Origin: Clostridia bacterium
GTDB taxonomy: Bacteria; Bacillota; Clostridia; Oscillospirales; CAG-382
Assembly: GCA_017516825.1 (NCBI GenBank)
Contig: JAFXBC010000068.1
Coordinates: forward strand, 1-64,000
Length of the DNA: 64,000 nt
Reading direction: 5' to 3'
Positions 44,364 through 52,321 of this stretch are shown here, in pieces (the stretch's first letter is position 1; the number at the start of each line of letters is the position of its first letter). Below the pieces are notes generated by a model. It worked only from the letters and a program-made list of their open reading frames with translations. It made no database searches and was not told the DNA's origin. A program made the translations under genes and the position numbers.

Positions 44364-45542
44364 TTAGGAAAGGTATTCTCCGCTCCAGGTGATCACGGTG
44401 GCGGGGTACTTCCCTCGTCTGTTGGGAACGGCACCCACGTTGATGGACAATTCATCCCCTGCCTGCACGCTGACGTCAACGTACAGTCTGCCTTGATCGT
44501 CCGTGATTTCCGCGTCGGAGGTGACCTGGGCGTAGCTGCGGTTGTTGGTAACCCTGATAAAGCTGTCAACGGTTGCGGAAAGGTAGAAGCGGATGACACC
44601 GTCCTCGGTGGCTGCGTAACGGTAGAAGTAACCCACATCGTTACCGGCTTCCAGAGAGACTACGTTGTCCTCCGTAATGGATTCCACCACGACGGCGTTG
44701 CCCATGGTTCCGAGAGGAAGCGCAAACTTCAAGTCAAAGGACTGCTCTCCGCTGCCGTTGTTTCCAATTTGGAAGAGAATGGCCTCGCTGGGCATTGCAT
44801 TTTCCACATGGAAGGTCAAAACGCCATCCACAGGGGTGTAGGTCACGCCCTCGTAGATTACGTATACGTCCTCGGAAAGAATGGTCAGATCCATTCCGCC
44901 CACACGATAGATCCCGAAATACAGGGAAGAGCCGGACTGGATCTTCTTGGTGGTGACGGGCGTATTTTCATGAGGGATATAGAGATACGGATCCTCCTCC
45001 GTACCGGAGCCAAGAGGTTCCTCCTCTACGGGCTCGGAGGATTCCTCCGGCTCGGAAGGCTCGTCAGGTTCAGAGGGTTCTACGGGTTCTTCGGAGGATT
45101 CGTCGGGTTCAGAGGGCTCTACGGGTTCTTCGGAGGATTCGTCGGGCTCGGAGGGCTCTACGGGTTCCTCAGAGGATTCGTCGGGCTCGGAGGGCTCTAC
45201 CGGCTCCTCGGAAGATTCATCGGGCTCGGAGGGCTCTACCGGCTCCTCGGAGGATTCGTCGGAAGGTTCTTCGGAAGGCTCAACAGAAGGCTCTTCGGAA
45301 GGTTCCTCGGAGGGTTCTTCGGAAGACTCGGCAGAAGGTTCCCGGGAAGGCTCGGAAGAAGAATCCGCAGAGGGTTCCTCGGAAGACGTATCTTCGGAGG
45401 AGGTTGCGGTGCTTTCCTCTTTGGAGACGGGATCTTCGCTTCCCTTGGGCGGAAGCTCTTCGGAGCATCCAACCAAGGCAAAGGAAAGAACGAAGGTCAG
45501 CAAAAGAGAAGCCGCGAGACAAAATAACAGTTTTTTGTTCAT
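44364..45542 (-). CDS. Lipoprotein with a long Ser/Glu/Pro repeat stalk
   Basis: 392 residues, ATG at 45542, with its ribosome site inside the end of the previous gene. The signal ends in the lipobox FALVGC (Cys 26). Residues ~30-175 are a low-complexity stalk of Glu, Ser and Pro, largely a 13-residue repeat (PVEPSEPDESSEE). The C-terminal ~215 residues form a beta-rich domain (DPYLYIPHENTPVTTKK, then a pre-peptidase or Ig-like pattern GYFYRYAATEDGVIRFYLSA). The stalk presumably carries the globular head through the wall. Function unknown. Confidence 0.82.
   Translation of the reverse strand: MNKKLLFCLAASLLLTFVLSFALVGCSEELPPKGSEDPVSKEESTATSSEDTSSEEPSADSSSEPSREPSAESSEEPSEEPSEEPSVEPSEEPSDESSEEPVEPSEPDESSEEPVEPSEPDESSEEPVEPSEPDESSEEPVEPSEPDESSEEPVEPSEPDEPSEPEESSEPVEEEPLGSGTEEDPYLYIPHENTPVTTKKIQSGSSLYFGIYRVGGMDLTILSEDVYVIYEGVTYTPVDGVLTFHVENAMPSEAILFQIGNNGSGEQSFDLKFALPLGTMGNAVVVESITEDNVVSLEAGNDVGYFYRYAATEDGVIRFYLSATVDSFIRVTNNRSYAQVTSDAEITDDQGRLYVDVSVQAGDELSINVGAVPNRRGKYPATVITWSGEYLS
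45050..45262. repeat. 39-bp tandem repeat (13 residues) in a lipoprotein stalk
   Basis: Four near-identical full units run from 45079 to 45234, with partial units on both sides. Each unit is 39 bases and keeps the reading frame, encoding PVEPSEPDESSEE-like peptides. Units differ by a few silent changes (for example TTC/CTC, GGT/GGC). Confidence 0.92.
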
Positions 45543-45544
45543 AA

Positions 45545-45979
45545 TCAGTTACCCTTGGTCAAGGTCAAGGTATATTCGGTGGCTCCGTACTCAAGATGGA
45601 TCTCAGCTTCGCCCTCGTAGGTGTAACCCTCGGGGAGAGACAGCACGGAAAGCTTATAGCCATCGGTGATCTCCGCCTCGAAAACGGCAACGCCGTTCTC
45701 ATCGCTCATTGCGAACACACAGGATTCCTTGCAGATCTGCACGTAAACGCCAGAAACAGGGTTGCCGTCCTGATCCACAACGGTAACGGAGAACTTAGCC
45801 GCTTCCGGCAGAGAAGCTTCGGTGGAGGCTTCCGCAGAAGTTTCGGAAGAAGTCTCTGCAACGCTCTCGGCAGAGGATTCTATGGGAGTGGAGGTCTCGG
45901 TCTGCTCGGCGCAAGCCGCCAGGCAAAGAAGCATGGTCAAGCCCAGAACAAGCGCAAGAAGTCTTTTGGTGAGTTTCAT
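45545..45979 (-). CDS. Small lipoprotein with a Cna-B/SpaA-like domain
   Basis: 144 residues. I start it at the ATG at 45979 (MKLTKRLLAL), 9 bases from AAGGAG; the ATG at 45985 is too close to that site. Lipobox LCLAAC gives Cys 23. A Ser/Glu/Ala-rich linker (about 25-60) leads to a single Cna-B/carboxypeptidase-regulatory-like beta domain (VTVVDQDGNPVSGVYVQIC, then DENGVAVFEAEITDGYKLSV). Such domains are structural parts of surface proteins. It lies 10 bases after the TlpA-like gene and 2 before the repeat lipoprotein. Confidence 0.82.
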   Translation of the reverse strand: MKLTKRLLALVLGLTMLLCLAACAEQTETSTPIESSAESVAETSSETSAEASTEASLPEAAKFSVTVVDQDGNPVSGVYVQICKESCVFAMSDENGVAVFEAEITDGYKLSVLSLPEGYTYEGEAEIHLEYGATEYTLTLTKGN

Positions 45980-45995
45980 ATTCATTTTCTCCTTT

Positions 45996-46877
45996 TTAAG
46001 GATTCATTTCTTCCATGGTTTGGTACGTTTTCTGCACGTAGTTGTCGGAAGTGACAAAGTCGAAAAGCTTTGCGAAGGGTTCGGGGGTGGTAATTGCTCC
46101 CACGTGCACCAAGCAGATCATACCGTAGCGGTCAACAACCACCGTGGTGGGATAAGCACGGAGATTCATGGCCGTCTGCCAGAAGGGGTCTGCAGAAGCT
46201 ACCGGGAAGGTCAGCGCCAACTGCTCCGCATAGGCGGAGACGGTGGTGTCGGTGCCGTCGTAGGGATTGATGGCGATGACCTCCAGACGATCCTTATATT
46301 CCCCGTAGGCCTGTTCCAGATAAGGAAACTCCATACGGCAAGGGCCGCAACCGATGAACCAGAAATTCAGCACAACGGCCTTCTTTTCCGTGAGAAGGTC
46401 AGCGATGGAAAGCTGTGTGCCGTCGGTACAGGTGATGTGGAAATCGGGAATAATATCTCCCAATCGAAGGGAAAGGTCGGATGTGTCCGTGACAAAATAG
46501 GGAGCGGTCTTTACCTTCACCACGGTGTCTTTTTCGGTGATGGGGTAATACTTATCCGTAACATAGCCCTGCTTTTCCAGGTAGATCACGGCAACGTAGG
46601 GATTGGATCCTTCCGCGGTAAAGGAAAGCTTCCCTTCCCTGTCGGTCATGGCGGCATATACAAGGTCGGTGAGGGATGAATCCTCAAAAACCTTGACCAT
46701 AACGCCGTCTATGGCCATACCGCCTTCCGTTTGGAAGGTGAGGGTGTAATCCATGGGAACGCTTTCCGCCGAAGGGGCTTGGCTTTCCTCTGCGTGACCT
46801 TGACAGCCTGCCAAAGACAGGACCAGGCAGATCAATGCAACCTGCAGGGAGAGCAATCGTTTGCCATTATTCCACAT
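45996..46877 (-). CDS. TlpA-like thioredoxin-fold lipoprotein with N-terminal Cna-B-like module
   Basis: 293 residues. Lipobox LSLAGC gives Cys 25. Residues ~43-115 are a Cna-B-like module (FQTEGGMAIDGVMVKVFED). From ~140 a thioredoxin/AhpC-TSA fold follows with the redox motif FIGCGPCRMEF (CGPC near 190), the cis-proline region LRAYPTTVVVDRYG and no N-terminal additions. It would reduce or oxidise thiols outside the membrane. It is a shorter paralogue of the N-terminal half of the 48142-50931 protein. Its start overlaps the upstream gene by 11 bases and has no good ribosome site. Confidence 0.87.
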   Translation of the reverse strand: MWNNGKRLLSLQVALICLVLSLAGCQGHAEESQAPSAESVPMDYTLTFQTEGGMAIDGVMVKVFEDSSLTDLVYAAMTDREGKLSFTAEGSNPYVAVIYLEKQGYVTDKYYPITEKDTVVKVKTAPYFVTDTSDLSLRLGDIIPDFHITCTDGTQLSIADLLTEKKAVVLNFWFIGCGPCRMEFPYLEQAYGEYKDRLEVIAINPYDGTDTTVSAYAEQLALTFPVASADPFWQTAMNLRAYPTTVVVDRYGMICLVHVGAITTPEPFAKLFDFVTSDNYVQKTYQTMEEMNP

Positions 46878-48126
46878 AGCAGCACATCAGCAACCAAGCG
46901 ATATCGTGATTAATACCGGGCTCGGGGTTGCCGTCCAGATCAACAAACAGGTACGCACGGCTTTCGGGATCCCACCAACCCTGGTAATCACCATGCTGTT
47001 GTACAATATACTTCAGATCCTCGGTCAGGGGGTATACACCCATGGCTTCGTCGGCACAGGCGATGTATTCCATGAGACATTCGGAATAGGTTTCTTTTCT
47101 GTCGAAGTTGCCTTCCTCATCGTAGAAATACTTGGTAACGCCGGTATGCTCCAGGATGGTCTGGTAGGAATCCATATACTCGCTGTCCTCGGAAAGGCGC
47201 ATCAGAACCAAAGGCCCGTCAGCGGAATCCAGATGGTAGAAGCCGTCGGTTTCGTTGTACACCAGGGTATATTCCTTGGTGAAATCGAATTCCTTCAAGG
47301 TAGTACCTGCGGGAAGCTGATATGCCTCGGGAGCTTTTTCTGCCTTATAAACAGTCCAGGGCTCATCCTCGATGGTCTTGATGGGATCGCCGATGCGGCG
47401 GATACCAAAGATGCAAGAGGTCTCGATATCTGCATCCACACCAAGCACCAGCACGTTGGTGCCACCTTCGCCGCTTCCGATCATGGAAGCTTTGATGGAT
47501 ACGGTGAACACGTTATCGGTGACGGTTGCAACACTGTTTTCCATCACGTAATGCGGAGAACCGTAGTAGCCGACGGTTGCTTTGGTCTCTCCGATCAGAG
47601 AGAACTCAAAGTTACCGGCAACGGTGGGAGTAAACAGGAAGTAGTTCCGAACGCCGGGGGTGAGCTCTACGTAGGTGGTTCCGATCCCTAAAGGATACGT
47701 CTCGATATCAGAAGAACCTACGGCGATGACCTGAGCCTCCGCAGTGATCCTGCCGCAGAGAGTCACTTCCGCAGAAGTGACCTCCGCAGTTACAGTGGTT
47801 TTTTCGTAATAATAGTTTTCTTCTCCATCGGAGAATGCAAGAGAAATCTCGTAATCCCCGGCAGTAAGGCTTTTGCTTGCAACGCCGTTTGCGTCACAAG
47901 GCTGCATGGCAACACGCTCACCGTTCTGCAAGAACTGAACGGCTACACCTGCTGTGCAGGGATCGCCGAACGCATCCTTAACGGTGACGGTGTAGGTAAG
48001 CTCGCCTGCGGGAACGGAGGAGTCTCCGTCGGAGGTCTCTCCTGCAGAGGAGGAGCAAGCCGCCAGAAGCATAGCTACGGTCAGCAGTGCGATCAAGAGG
48101 TAAGTTTTTACGGTCTTATAGATCAT
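46867..48126 (-). CDS. Lipoprotein with Cna-B-like domain and DGFYH-ADGPLL module
   Basis: 419 residues from the ATG at 48126 (MIYKTVKTYLL), behind GGGTG; an upstream GTG at 48135 overlaps that site. Lipobox MLLAAC. Residues ~40-120 form a Cna-B-like domain (TVKDAFGDPCTAGVAV). A pre-peptidase-like beta domain spans ~130-245 (NYFLFTPTVAGNFEFSL). The C-terminal module begins DGFYHLDSADGPLVL (near 295) and ends HDIAWLLMCCYVE at the very C-terminus; inside it YPLTEDLKYIVQQHG matches the dockerin protein. Same architecture as the dockerin protein but with no dockerin. Confidence 0.83.
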   Translation of the reverse strand: MIYKTVKTYLLIALLTVAMLLAACSSSAGETSDGDSSVPAGELTYTVTVKDAFGDPCTAGVAVQFLQNGERVAMQPCDANGVASKSLTAGDYEISLAFSDGEENYYYEKTTVTAEVTSAEVTLCGRITAEAQVIAVGSSDIETYPLGIGTTYVELTPGVRNYFLFTPTVAGNFEFSLIGETKATVGYYGSPHYVMENSVATVTDNVFTVSIKASMIGSGEGGTNVLVLGVDADIETSCIFGIRRIGDPIKTIEDEPWTVYKAEKAPEAYQLPAGTTLKEFDFTKEYTLVYNETDGFYHLDSADGPLVLMRLSEDSEYMDSYQTILEHTGVTKYFYDEEGNFDRKETYSECLMEYIACADEAMGVYPLTEDLKYIVQQHGDYQGWWDPESRAYLFVDLDGNPEPGINHDIAWLLMCCYVE

Positions 48127-48141
48127 GGTGTTCACCCGTTA

Positions 48142-50931
48142 TCAATCGTTGGCGCCCAGATAATCGTAATAGTAGCAGAGCTTCAGCCAAGAATTCTCTA
48201 CACCGGCGAAGGTGTATTTATCCATGAGAAGCTGAAGCATCTCAGCAAGCCGTTGATCTACTGCCACGCATCCGTTACGCTCGGTATTTTCGGAATCATC
48301 GATCTTATCCAGATAGGTACGCATTTCCTCGGTGAGGTCGCCGCCCTTGCCGTGATATCTGCCGGCAAAGACGTCCTCCAACTGGTAGTTGATTGCGTTT
48401 TGATCGTACTCATCTCCCCATTTTTCTCTGAGATAAGCATCGGTCTTTTCGATATCGTTATCGTTTTGCTTCAGGTAGGAAAGAATCTCGGCATCGGTCT
48501 CGGATTTGCTGAAATCGAAGCCGCCCATCTCGATCATCTCGGTGATAGAGTGACTGAATACGCTGGTCATAGAGGTGAAATCCGCATAGATCAGACTTCC
48601 GTCAGCGGAATCATACCAATAACCGTCTTTCAATTCCGGCTTGATACCGCCGGTAATGATATCGTACATGGTGTCGCCGGTGGCATCACCGTCGTAGGTG
48701 AAGTACCCGGGAGCGGCGGCACGGAAGAGCCACAGCTCTTCTGCGATATACTCAACGTCATAGTAAATAACGCCGGTAGCGTAAACGTCCCAGAAAGCCA
48801 TATTGATATAGTAAGGCTTGCCCGCTTCCATATAGTAGACCATGGAAACGTTAACGGTATCGGTATACATACGTTCGTCGTGCTCGTAGGTATAAATGAT
48901 ATCGCCGTTGCTGTCAAAGATCCAGGAGTCGATGCCGTCTTTGTATTCGCTTCTGGAGGTAAAACGGTATACCCCGGATCTTTCGGGAATGAATTCCGCA
49001 AACATACCTCTGGGGATGATCGCTCTGTCGTAGTAGAAATAGTTGGTCTCAACGTTCTTACCCAGGGTTGCGTCCAGTGCGCTTTCGGGGCAAAGACCGA
49101 TGATGGGATCCTGAAGCTGAGTAGCGGTGGGACCGTACGCCACGAAGTACTTACAGATCTTCAGCCATTCGTTCTCGGTGCCGTCAAAGCCGGCCACCTC
49201 GGCAACCTGCTTGAGCATTTCAGCAAGCTCTTTGTTTACGGTACAGATGCCGTTCAAGGAAGCGTTGGAAGCATAGGAGAAGTATTTCACCATGTTCTTC
49301 CCTTCCTTGTCGTAGAGGCTGACGTCGTCCTTATCTGCCAGACCCTCGTAGACGATCTGGTAAACGGACATTTCCTCGGAGAAGGAAGTGTAGCCCATAA
49401 GGTCTGCCAACAGCAGGGGGCCGTCTGCCTTGCCTACGTGGTAGTAGCCGTCCTTTTCGTTATAGACGATATCCACGTAAGAATAGGTCTCGCCGTCCTC
49501 GGTGGAGCCTGCGGGACGGGGCAGATAGGTATCCACGTCGATTTCGGAAGCATCCACGGCGCGGAAATTATTGATGTAAACGGTGTCGTCACCCTCGGAG
49601 GTATCGCTATCCTTGACAAAGCAAAGAGCGATCTCGTAGGTGCCGTCTTCCTCTGCAACGCAGGGGTAGCAGGACTGCCAGGTCTCGGTCTCCCCTACGC
49701 CGGAGATCTGGAACACGTCCTCGTCGTTGACGATGACGTACAGGATATCGCAAAGGCGCTCGGAGGAGATGAGGTAGTCGAAGCCAACCGCCTGTCCTTT
49801 TTTCATGGTGACGTCGGCGTAGAGAATGGCGTAGGAGGAATCGACGCCGGTGTTGGAGGCGTAAAGTGCCTTCTTGCCGTTCTTTTCCGTAGCGATGAAG
49901 GGCCAGATATACTGAGCGTTTTCATCCTCGGTCTCGGGACGGTAGGTAACATCGATATCGCCCTTGTTGATGAGAGCAGAAATGTTCTCGGAGGAATCCA
50001 TGGTGTAGTTGGGAAGCACCTGGGTAGCCAGATCGCCGATGCCGCCTGTGCAGACCTTCTGCTTATAAACGTCCGCAAGGAAATGGTCGAAGGCGGACAG
50101 GAAGGGACGCTTGCTGGTGATAGCACCTGCCTCCACAACGCTGATCATACCGTAACGGTCGATGAACACGGAGGTAGGATAAGCCTTAATGCCAAATACG
50201 TTTGCCCAAGAAGTGGGACACTTTGCCATGGGGAAATCAAGCTCGTATTCCGCCTTGAAGTTCTTCACAGCCGTTTCGTTGTCCTCCGGATAGGGGTTCA
50301 AAGCGATGATCTCGATCTGATCCTTATACTCTCCGTAAAGGGTGTTCATCAGCGGGAACTCCGTTACACACCAGCTGCAGGTGGTATACCAGAAGTTCAA
50401 GATCACCAGTTTTTTGGTCTCTAAAACCTTGGAAAGAGTAAGCTCTTCTCCGTCGGAGGTAGTGACGGTGAAATCGTACATGATATCCCCGATCCCAAGG
50501 GTAGCGGCGGACAGATCCTCATCGTTCACCAAAGAGGAGGTGAGGACGATACTTGCGGAGGTGCCGGAGAAGCCGTAGTAGCTGTCAACGGAGTAGCCCT
50601 TTGCAACCCCCGTGAGAACGATGGCGTAGTCCTTGCTCTGGGGCAAGGTAAAGGATACGTCACCGTTTGCGTCGGTCTTGGCAAAGTCCACCATATCGGC
50701 AAGGGAACCGTCTGCGTAGATATACACGTCGGTTTCGGACATTGCCATGCCGCCGGCTGTCTCGATATGGACGGTATAGGTAGCGGAGCCGCCTGCAGGC
50801 GCGCTCTCCTCGGAGCTTGTGTCGCTGGTGGTTCCGCTGTCACCCGAGCAGGATGCCAACAGAGGGAGACAGATCGCCAAAAGCAGAAGCAATGCGATCA
50901 TCCCGTGCTTTCTGTAGATTCTTCTTTTCAT
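48142..50931 (-). CDS. Large TlpA-like lipoprotein with two copies of the DGYYH-ADGPLL module
   Basis: 929 residues from the ATG at 50931 (MKRRIYRKHG), behind AAAGGAAT. Lipobox LLASC (Cys 28). A Cna-B-like module lies at ~50-125 and a thioredoxin fold at ~145-300, with the redox pair in YTTCSWCVTEF (CxxC near 190) and GIKAYPTSVFIDRYG. A jelly-roll-like domain follows (~330-470). Module copy 1 starts at DGYYHVGKADGPLL and ends NEWLKICKYF; copy 2 starts DGYWYDSADGSLIY and ends NSWLKLCYYYDYLG. The function of the modules is unknown. Its leader is unusually structured (50953-51032). Confidence 0.85.
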   Translation of the reverse strand: MKRRIYRKHGMIALLLLLAICLPLLASCSGDSGTTSDTSSEESAPAGGSATYTVHIETAGGMAMSETDVYIYADGSLADMVDFAKTDANGDVSFTLPQSKDYAIVLTGVAKGYSVDSYYGFSGTSASIVLTSSLVNDEDLSAATLGIGDIMYDFTVTTSDGEELTLSKVLETKKLVILNFWYTTCSWCVTEFPLMNTLYGEYKDQIEIIALNPYPEDNETAVKNFKAEYELDFPMAKCPTSWANVFGIKAYPTSVFIDRYGMISVVEAGAITSKRPFLSAFDHFLADVYKQKVCTGGIGDLATQVLPNYTMDSSENISALINKGDIDVTYRPETEDENAQYIWPFIATEKNGKKALYASNTGVDSSYAILYADVTMKKGQAVGFDYLISSERLCDILYVIVNDEDVFQISGVGETETWQSCYPCVAEEDGTYEIALCFVKDSDTSEGDDTVYINNFRAVDASEIDVDTYLPRPAGSTEDGETYSYVDIVYNEKDGYYHVGKADGPLLLADLMGYTSFSEEMSVYQIVYEGLADKDDVSLYDKEGKNMVKYFSYASNASLNGICTVNKELAEMLKQVAEVAGFDGTENEWLKICKYFVAYGPTATQLQDPIIGLCPESALDATLGKNVETNYFYYDRAIIPRGMFAEFIPERSGVYRFTSRSEYKDGIDSWIFDSNGDIIYTYEHDERMYTDTVNVSMVYYMEAGKPYYINMAFWDVYATGVIYYDVEYIAEELWLFRAAAPGYFTYDGDATGDTMYDIITGGIKPELKDGYWYDSADGSLIYADFTSMTSVFSHSITEMIEMGGFDFSKSETDAEILSYLKQNDNDIEKTDAYLREKWGDEYDQNAINYQLEDVFAGRYHGKGGDLTEEMRTYLDKIDDSENTERNGCVAVDQRLAEMLQLLMDKYTFAGVENSWLKLCYYYDYLGAND

Positions 50932-50952
50932 TCTTAGGTTATTCCTTTCGTA

Positions 50953-51032
50953 GCCCGCTGGGGCGGGCGGTCTATATGGATTTTGTGTGCGAAGCCGCAA
51001 AATCCGATTTGAAAAAGGATCCCTTTTTCAAA
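50953..51032 (-). other. Structured leader with three consecutive stem-loops
   Basis: In transcript order (minus strand): TTTGAAAAAGG-GAT-CCTTTTTCAAA (51032-51008, 11-bp perfect stem), GGATTTTG...CAAAATCC (51005-50978, 8-bp stem) and GCCCGC-CCCA-GCGGGC (50968-50953). The last ends 8 or so bases ahead of the ribosome site of the 50931 gene. None has a good T-run, so they look like processing, stability or regulatory structures rather than a plain terminator. No known riboswitch was recognised. Confidence 0.6.
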
Positions 51033-51060
51033 CTTTCCTCCCGGATGAATGAGTGAATGG

Positions 51061-51306
51061 TTAAACGAGCCAAAAGATCAAGGCCACGATGAGAAAGGCA
51101 ACCGCAAGGAAGCCCACGGCAACAAGGGTGGGCAGAAGCATCATACGTACCGCACTCCAATAGGTGCGCCAGATGTCGCCGACAGAGGACGTGGTACCGC
51201 TCCCCCAGCGGCTTTTCCCCGCAGATACGCCTGACATATCCGCGATGGTCCTGCCGTCGTCGATATAATGCACTTTTTCCTTTTTGGGCTTGTCTTTCTT
51301 CATCAT
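51061..51306 (-). CDS. Small single-pass membrane protein downstream of oppF
   Basis: 81 residues. A basic N-terminus (MMKKDKPKKEKVHYID) and a Ser/Gly-rich middle (SGVSAGKSRWGSGTTSS) are followed by a C-terminal stretch that is hydrophobic from ~55 to the end (LLPTLVAVGFLAVAFLIVAL), so it is a tail-anchored type. It has the site AAGGAAAAA. It lies 13 bases after oppF and just before the structured leader. I do not recognise it; the place suggests an accessory of the transporter or of the following lipoproteins. Confidence 0.72.
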   Translation of the reverse strand: MMKKDKPKKEKVHYIDDGRTIADMSGVSAGKSRWGSGTTSSVGDIWRTYWSAVRMMLLPTLVAVGFLAVAFLIVALIFWLV

Positions 51307-51319
51307 GAACGCTTTTTCC

Positions 51320-52321
51320 TTACTCGTTCAGCAAATGGCAGGCGGCACAGTGGCCGTTGCCGTAATCTTTGTATTCCGGCGTTACCTCTTTGCAAATCTC
51401 CTTTGCGTGGGGGCAACGGGTGTGGAAGCGGCAACCCTTGGGCGGGTTGGCGGGAGACGGGATATCACCGCTTAGGATGATGCGGTTCATTTTGACGTCG
51501 GGATCGGGATAAGGAATGGCGGAGAACAGGGCCTGGGTGTAGGGGTGCAAGGGGTTTGCGAAGATATCCTCCTTGGTGCCGAACTCCACCATGGAGCCAA
51601 GGTACATCACGCCGATCTTATCGGAAATGAACTTGACCACGGAAAGGTCGTGGGAAATGAACACGTAGGTGAGATCCATCTCCTGCTGGAGACGCTTCAA
51701 AAGATTGATGATCTGGGCCTGGATGGAAACGTCCAGGGCGGAAACCGGCTCGTCACAGATGACAAGCTTGGGGTTGACGGAAAGGGCGCGTGCGATACAG
51801 ATACGCTGGCGCTGTCCGCCGGAGAATTCGTGGGGGTAGCGCTCGTAATAGTAGGAACGCAGACCGCACTTATCCATGAGATCCAGAACGTACTCCTTCA
51901 CCTGATCCTTGGGAACGATGTTATGTACCTCCACAGGCTCGGAAAGGATGCCGCCCACGGTGCTTCTGGGAGGCAAGGAGGAGTAGGGGTCCTGGAAGAT
52001 GATCTGCATCTTCTTGCGGATCTCCCGCATTTGGGAAGAGGTGTAATCGGTGATGTCCTGCCCTTCGAAGAAGATACGCCCGGAGGTGGGCTGGTGGAGC
52101 TTGAGAATGGCTCTGCCCAGGGTGGTCTTACCGCAGCCGGATTCGCCGACGATGCCCAGTGTCTCCCCTGCTTTCAGGGAGAAGGACACGTCGTCAACGG
52201 CGATAAGCTCGCGGGTGACCTTGCCGGTGATGGTCTTCTTGAGGGGGAAGCACTTCCGCAAATTGTGAACCTCCAAAAGGTTGTCACTTGCGGGGGTAAC
52301 GTTCTTCTGTTCTTCAGCCAT
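51320..52321 (-). CDS. oppF: Oligopeptide ABC transporter ATPase OppF
   Basis: 333 residues. Walker A GESGCGKTTLGRAI (near 55), Q-loop IIFQDPYSSLPPRSTV, signature FSGGQRQRICIARAL, Walker B LVICDEPVSALDVS and the H-loop ISHDLSVV are all intact. The C-terminal Opp/Dpp extension has the Cys pattern GCRFHTRCPHAKEIC found in iron-sulfur binding OppD/F relatives. It pairs with OppD to power peptide import. Overlaps oppD by 8 bases. Confidence 0.97.
   Translation of the reverse strand: MAEEQKNVTPASDNLLEVHNLRKCFPLKKTITGKVTRELIAVDDVSFSLKAGETLGIVGESGCGKTTLGRAILKLHQPTSGRIFFEGQDITDYTSSQMREIRKKMQIIFQDPYSSLPPRSTVGGILSEPVEVHNIVPKDQVKEYVLDLMDKCGLRSYYYERYPHEFSGGQRQRICIARALSVNPKLVICDEPVSALDVSIQAQIINLLKRLQQEMDLTYVFISHDLSVVKFISDKIGVMYLGSMVEFGTKEDIFANPLHPYTQALFSAIPYPDPDVKMNRIILSGDIPSPANPPKGCRFHTRCPHAKEICKEVTPEYKDYGNGHCAACHLLNE

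Noticed and set aside
45050..45262. Repeat array as a possible CRISPR
   Set aside because: Units are directly abutting with no unique spacers and stay in frame in a protein gene.
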